DNA from: Pilaira anomala
Taxonomy: Eukaryota; Mucoromycota; Mucoromycetes; Mucorales; Mucoraceae
NCBI GenBank assembly: GCA_025716855.1
Contig: JAIXMQ010000119.1
Location: 1-51,050, forward strand
Reading direction: 5' to 3'
DNA: 51,050 nucleotides
The translations under genes and the position numbers were made by a program. Below are positions 46,165 through 51,050 of the stretch, one piece after another. The notes under the pieces are model-generated. The model saw only the letters and a list, made by a program, of their open reading frames with translations, was not told where the DNA came from and did no database searches. Position 1 is the stretch's first letter. Each line of letters starts with the position of its first letter.

Positions 46165-47016
46165 AATTATTCTATTTAATTGTATTAAGTTATGTAGTAC
46201 TTATAATTTTAACTAACTATATAAAATAAAAACGTTATCATGAAAAGAGCAAGAATGAATGGAAATTTACTTTTTATTTTAGAAACCTTTCCCTGTTCTT
46301 CTATTTAATATATGCTGATAGCCATTACCATCGTGCATTGTTCATATACACATGGTAGTTAAAATACAAAATTCTAATAGATAAATAAGGCGTATGCCTG
46401 CATGGATTTGCACATCATCATACGAATGCGAGGTTTTTGATTCCCAAGTTATTACGAGGTGTATAAATAAAAGAATACATATATAAACGAATATGATATA
46501 CCTGATCGAATTTTTGAACTATTTAATCTTATTCATACATATTTTTAATAAATTATAATATGTTATTTATGAATATTTGTGGTCTGGAATTCAGAGTTGT
46601 AATGATAGAGATACATTAAATGTAAATACATATATCTGATGAAGTTGCAGGTATACTAAATAATGCCAGAGGGATGGCCACAGTGAATACTAATGGTAAG
46701 TTCTTGCAATAAAAGAGGCGCATAACTAGCATAATATTCACTGAAGCTATTCTTTTAAGTTTGTAATGTTTAATTGATAAAACAAACTGACTCTCAGTGA
46801 TTGCAAGAAAAGAAAAGAAAAATGCTCTGTTTTTCTATAGATACTTTCTAACTTTATCAATGCTTCGATTTTGTATCTATAGGTATTCAACGTTGTCGAT
46901 CTGTGCCTGTTGTTCGGAGCTAACCTATTATCACAGTCACGAAGACCTTCTATCTTTCTTGGAAACTTTTTTCTATATTTTTTTTTTTGCTTCTTCAATT
47001 GGACTCTTTAACCGAC
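46165..47016. other. Spacer before DUS2
   Basis: AT-rich; overlapping opposite-strand ORFs at 46747-47090 have no motif. A T-run at 46980-46988 precedes the DUS2 start. Confidence 0.5.
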
Positions 47017-48566
47017 ATGACGAACACTCATCCCGATATCGACTATGCCAACAAGGCTGTTCTTGCCCCTATGGTAAGAATTTGTACTAGAGCCAGTTTT
47101 TTGTGGCATAAATAAATATTCAATATGTATTGAATTTAGGTACGAATTGGTACTTTACCAACACGATTGCTTGCACTTGATTACGGAGCCGGTAAGCTTA
47201 CCTTTATAAAAAACCAGAAAATTGAATTATTTCGATTAACTTTGATATAGACCTGGTATGGACAGAAGAATTGGTAGACAAAAGAGTTATTGGATCCGTC
47301 AGAACATACAACCGTAAGTTGAGAGCAATGTATCACAATTGTTTTGATCACTAAAACAAAATATTACAGCCGCCACTGGTACAATTGATTATAGAAAAGG
47401 AAAAGCAAAAGCATTAACCTTCAGTACCTGTGATGCCGAAAAGGGAAAAGTAATTCTTCAATTAGGTACAGCTGATGCCGATTTAGCTTTAGAAGCTGCA
47501 TTAACCGTAAAGCAGGATGTGGCGGGAATCGATCTCAACTGTGGCTGTCCCAAGAAATTTTCGGTACAAGGTGGCATGGGCGCTGCACTTTTGTCAAACC
47601 CTGACAATTTAAAAAAGATTTTGACTAAATTGGTTGATCATTCGGGTGTTCCCGTTTCTTGCAAAATTAGATTGCTAGAGACACAAGAAGAAACAATAAA
47701 CCTTGTCAGGATGATTGTTGGTACTGGTGTCAAAGCACTTACTGTACATTGTCGGTAAGTTTATATATTTTGTCGCTGTTACTGTTTTAGTATGAACTAA
47801 CAGAAAAAAATACAGTACAAAGGATCAAAGATCATCTGAAAAGGCAAAGTGGGAAAGATTAGCAGAAATTGTCGATTTCGTTAAATCCATTTCAGATATT
47901 CCCGTCATTGTTAATGGTGATGTATATCAATATGCCGATATCGAGAAAGCAAAAGAAATTACTCGTAAAGTTTGCACAATTTTTTTTTCTGAAAAAAAAA
48001 GCAGCGTTATTAACATAAAATTATATTATCTAGATGCTGATTCTGTTATGATTGCAAGAGGAGCACAATTGAACCCTTCCGCATTTAGAAAAGAAGGCTT
48101 ATTATCTTTCGACAAATATATCAAAGCATATCTTACCAAGGTAATTTGGAAATCTACACAATCTTGCTTGAAGGTACTAAAACAACAATGATAGTGTATT
48201 GATGTAGATAATCTCTTCCAAAATACAAAATATTGTGTACTTTGTATGAATACAGAGGATTCAAATCATACCCGATCAAATCTATATGCAAATGCTCAAA
48301 GATCTAAATCATTACCACAATTATAGTATGTGTATTAAGTTAGCTTTAAAAAATATGGCATTTGTTTTAACATATTTTTTTTTAGTGAAATTTTTGGTTT
48401 AACAGAATATTATCAAAATACTTTAGTTAAACAGAAGGCTCGTTTAGAAGCTTATAATAAGTCAAAAGAGACAGAAGAAATTAACCCACCAACCAAGAGA
48501 GAAAGACAGGATGAAGAAAAGGAAGCCGAAGAGCCCGTGGAAAAAAAGCTCAAGGCAGATGAATAA
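47017..48566 (+). CDS. DUS2: tRNA-dihydrouridine synthase 2
   Basis: FMN enzyme that reduces uridine 20 in cytosolic tRNA D-loops using NADPH. Eight exons: 47017-47073, 47140-47191, 47251-47313, 47370-47754, 47816-47964, 48034-48140, 48195-48325, 48386-48566; 374 residues. The barrel starts [53 protein letters not shown] carries the conserved catalytic Cys at about 117 (GCPK). PVSCKIRL, TVHCRTKDQRS and PVIVNGDVY are FMN/substrate-loop blocks. NTKYCVLCM and EIFGLTEYYQ belong to the helical tRNA-binding part. The tail is Lys/Glu-rich (nuclear-type basic KRERQDEEK). The animal double-stranded-RNA-binding domain is absent, as in fungi. Confidence 0.95.
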
Positions 48567-48612
48567 TTAATAATGAGTGTATTTTATGAATTAGAATTTT
48601 TTTAAAAAAGTA

Positions 48613-50423
48613 TTAAACGCCTTGTGCAATACGAGGCCATGTCTCACGAATCTATAATAAATAATTAATAACTAGTCTTTAAATTACGTTTATGTTTTAC
48701 CTTTTCGAATAGTTCTGGCTTTGATCTTCTTAAAGCTTCAGGGTCTTCAGCTAAACATACAAATGTAGTGGCAACGCCACTCGAAATAACAGTGGCGATT
48801 GTAGAGAACATGGAAGAACCAATTAAAAAACACATCATGACTACCACAGGTGTCATACCACCGTCTTGATTATACACAGGCTGCGATGCTTTTAAATAGA
48901 TATATCCCAAGAGACCACATAGAACTCCCACTAACAACCCGCCTACACGACATTTCGACAAAAATTAGTCATATTTTTTTTCTCTCTTTTTTTAAATCTA
49001 TTAATTTACCCATAAATAACACATTGCCGATCAAATTATCATTAATCATAGCTTCGATGCCACGATCTTTTACCATCGTCCATGTCTTTCTTGCAGTAGG
49101 TACAAATGGTTTTCCATAAATGGCTACACCACTAAAAGCATAATAATTGAACCATTCCTACATAAAAAAAATTAGTAGCTGTAAAATAGTTTCTTTTTGT
49201 TTTAACCTACAAATAAACCAGCAGCACAGTTCACTATACATTGTATAATACAAATTAAGAAAGCAAAAGCGGCATTATCAGTATTAGAACGTGCAACCTG
49301 TAAGAAGTATCGAATGACATTTATAATGGCAATCACCAGAGCACCAAAGCAAATGGACCCAAAGCTAGTAGTCAAAGCTCGTTTTGCACTACCCCATACT
49401 GGATGTTGAATCCCATCATTCAAGAAATAAACAGTAGCAAAGATACCAGCAAGTGTGACATGCGTCACATAAGTAATGACTTGGGAAGTCCAGTAAAATG
49501 AAAATACAAGAAAGACCATAGCACAATTAAGTTTAGAGTTGTTACTAGCTGAGCTGTACCATGCCTGATAGATGCCGATTACTGTCAACATAAACATAAA
49601 ACTAAATGCGGTTTGAATGATTAATGAGATAATACCAATTACAATTGTACTAGGATACTTTCTAGTAATACTAGTAATGGTTTGTAACATGACTATTTAG
49701 AAAAAAAAAAAAGATAAATTAAATAAACAGACTTAATATATCTATTATAGTTATGTACTTGTTGCAAATGGAATTCGACTTCTCCACCAAAAGAAACAGG
49801 CTGCATAAAGACAGGCGAAAATTAAGAATACAATGGCAGCAGAATAATAGTGCATCACAAAATAATAAATAGTGACACCAAAGTAAACAATAATCGATCC
49901 GATAAATGTAACAATGATCAAAGGTCTCGGAAACCTAAATTATACACATATTATATATTTTTATTAGGGTATATTATATCACTAGAAAAAAAATCCCCCC
50001 CCCCTTTTCTTACATGTTTGCAAAGATCAAATAAAGAAAACTTAATCCAAATCCAACAATAGCAGAAAATCCAAATATTTTAAAAGTCGTTGTATCAAAT
50101 GTTAATCCAGAGTATTGGTTTTGAGAGGGTACACTTGAATACGAGTTTTGGTTTCCTTGAAATGTTCGAAGACCAACTACGGCTAAACCGATAAATGCAC
50201 CTACGTTACATAACCAAAGTATAGTTGCCCAGACGTCATTCCATCCTGAAGCAGGTTGAATATGGTCTGGACCTTCTGTATAAGGTTTTAATGTTTGTGG
50301 ATTATTATCTTGAAATGCAGGCGGTGGTGCTGTGTAGTTCCCTTGTTCAGGTGTGATTTGTGTATTGTATTGTCCATTTGGCGGAGGGGGGTAGTATTTC
50401 TGTTGGTCTTCTGGGTTATACAT
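48613..50423 (-). CDS. PNS1: Choline-transporter-like membrane protein PNS1
   Basis: Multi-pass plasma-membrane protein of the CTL/SLC44 family; the fungal substrate is not settled. Six exons: 50423-50014, 49934-49759, 49692-49211, 49157-49010, 48942-48701, 48651-48613; 498 residues. A Pro/Gln-rich cytosolic N-terminus (residues 1-60, YYPPPPNGQY) leads to about ten hydrophobic segments. Family blocks: YWTSQVITYVTHVTLAGIFATVYF, KRALTTSFGSICFGALVIAII, and NYYAFSGVAIYGKPFVPTARKTW, the strongest CTL signature. The short last exon gives IRETWPRIAQGV, and CLAEDPEALRRSKPELFEK is also family-typical. Convergent with DUS2, only 46 bp between stops. Confidence 0.93.
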
Positions 50424-51050
50424 AACAGATATAAATATAAGACGGGAAAAAAGAAAGTTGCAGTAGCAGTTAAAAAAATTGAATTATTTCAATTTGTTTC
50501 ATTCGGGAATACAAAAGAAAAACATTCCGAGTTAGAATAACTAAACCATTATAATTGATAGTACGTCAGTAGTTAATATATCTGGTATCCAAGGCCTATC
50601 CTATATTAAATAAGGGAGACTAGTTAATAGTAGTCAGTAAAAAAAAAAAGATGATGATTCGGATGTAGAAGGAAGATGATGTGACTAAAAGTCTTAGATA
50701 TCACGTTTTAATATATCACTGTTCCCTAATCACTCCAAATATTAAACAGAGACTCCGTCGACTTAGGGAAATTTCAAATTTTCGTAAATACGGATATAGC
50801 ACAAGTTTGTTACACGAATAGTACACAACAAGTCAATAAGTTTTCGTAGCTCGACGGGGTGTCTAATAAGAACTTAATTGTTCAAACGGATGTAACTTAT
50901 AGGCGTAGACTTGAGCAGCTGTATTTAATGCAGATATAATGATACCACCCGGTAAGGTTGATTTACATTATTCATTATTATCGGTCCATTTAGTAGAAAG
51001 ATGATTAAGATATTTTGAATGACAGTTATGCTCAGGTAAGACCTAATGGA
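50424..51050. other. PNS1 upstream region and window edge
   Basis: Promoter side of PNS1 with no clear element. At the edge, minus-strand 51040-50863 reads open apart from one TAA (near 50973), with a C-terminal stretch GGIIISALNTAAQVYAYKLH before a TAG at 50863-50865. It may be the 3' end of a gene continuing outside; not enough is visible to name it. Confidence 0.4.

Noticed and set aside
46797..47090. Plus-strand ORF overlapping the DUS2 start
   Set aside because: It runs through the DUS2 first exon in another frame; the DUS2 frame is fixed by family motifs.
1..51050. tRNA genes, rRNA and CRISPR arrays
   Set aside because: I looked for T-loop GTTCRA-type boxes with paired stems and for regularly spaced repeats and found none; a covariance-model scan would be decisive.

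Overview
The window is nuclear DNA from a fungus, most likely an early-diverging Mucoromycota species (Mucorales-like). The evidence is an AT-rich sequence full of poly-A/T runs, many spliceosomal introns of about 50-100 bp (GTAAGT-type donors, TAG acceptors), a single-chain ATP-citrate lyase (ascomycetes split it into two genes), a Rom2-type Rho GEF, fungal RMT2 and PNS1 orthologues, and LINE, Harbinger-like and OTU-protease remnants. The genus cannot be fixed from sequence alone. No tRNA, rRNA or CRISPR array was seen.

Layout. 1-5.5 kb is a transposon graveyard: a decayed LINE carrying a 934-bp solo LTR, then a frameshifted OTU-protease gene. 5.5-10.9 kb is gene-poor, with two small orphan genes. 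10.9-25.3 kb is the dense housekeeping core: TAF5(-), RPL27A(+), RMT2(-), condensin CND1(+), a CAMK-type kinase(+) and a C2H2 factor(+). 25.3-37.7 kb holds a decayed NAM/Myb-like gene(-), RPL31(-), a second C2H2 factor with two finger pairs(+), ATP-citrate lyase(+) and a DEP-DH-PH Rho GEF(+). A 51-residue zinc-motif peptide gene lies just beyond, on the minus strand. 38-46 kb is again mobile or decayed: an F-box relic, a Harbinger-like element with inverted repeats, a 5'-truncated LINE with a 15-bp target duplication, and one short secreted-peptide gene. 46.9-50.4 kb carries convergent DUS2(+) and PNS1(-).

The core genes serve basic growth: transcription initiation (TAF5), ribosome structure (RPL27A, RPL31), translation-linked modification (RMT2, DUS2), chromosome condensation (CND1), cytosolic acetyl-CoA supply (ACLY), Rho signalling (GEF) and membrane transport (PNS1). 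They look like neighbours rather than a pathway cluster. Exon models were built by hand from splice signals and reading-frame continuity. Exon sums divide by three for every multi-exon gene, which supports them. Short exon boundaries may still be off by a base or two in homopolymers.

Most interesting signals: the solo LTR whose removal exactly restores the RT motif; three ACGCG boxes in front of the condensin gene; introns at the start codons of both ribosomal-protein genes, each carrying GGAT/ATCC repeats; a 16-nt micro-exon in a zinc-finger linker; a Rom2-like GEF without its CNH domain; and two short peptides (secreted 55 aa, zinc-motif 51 aa). I did not find a convincing novel multi-gene system.
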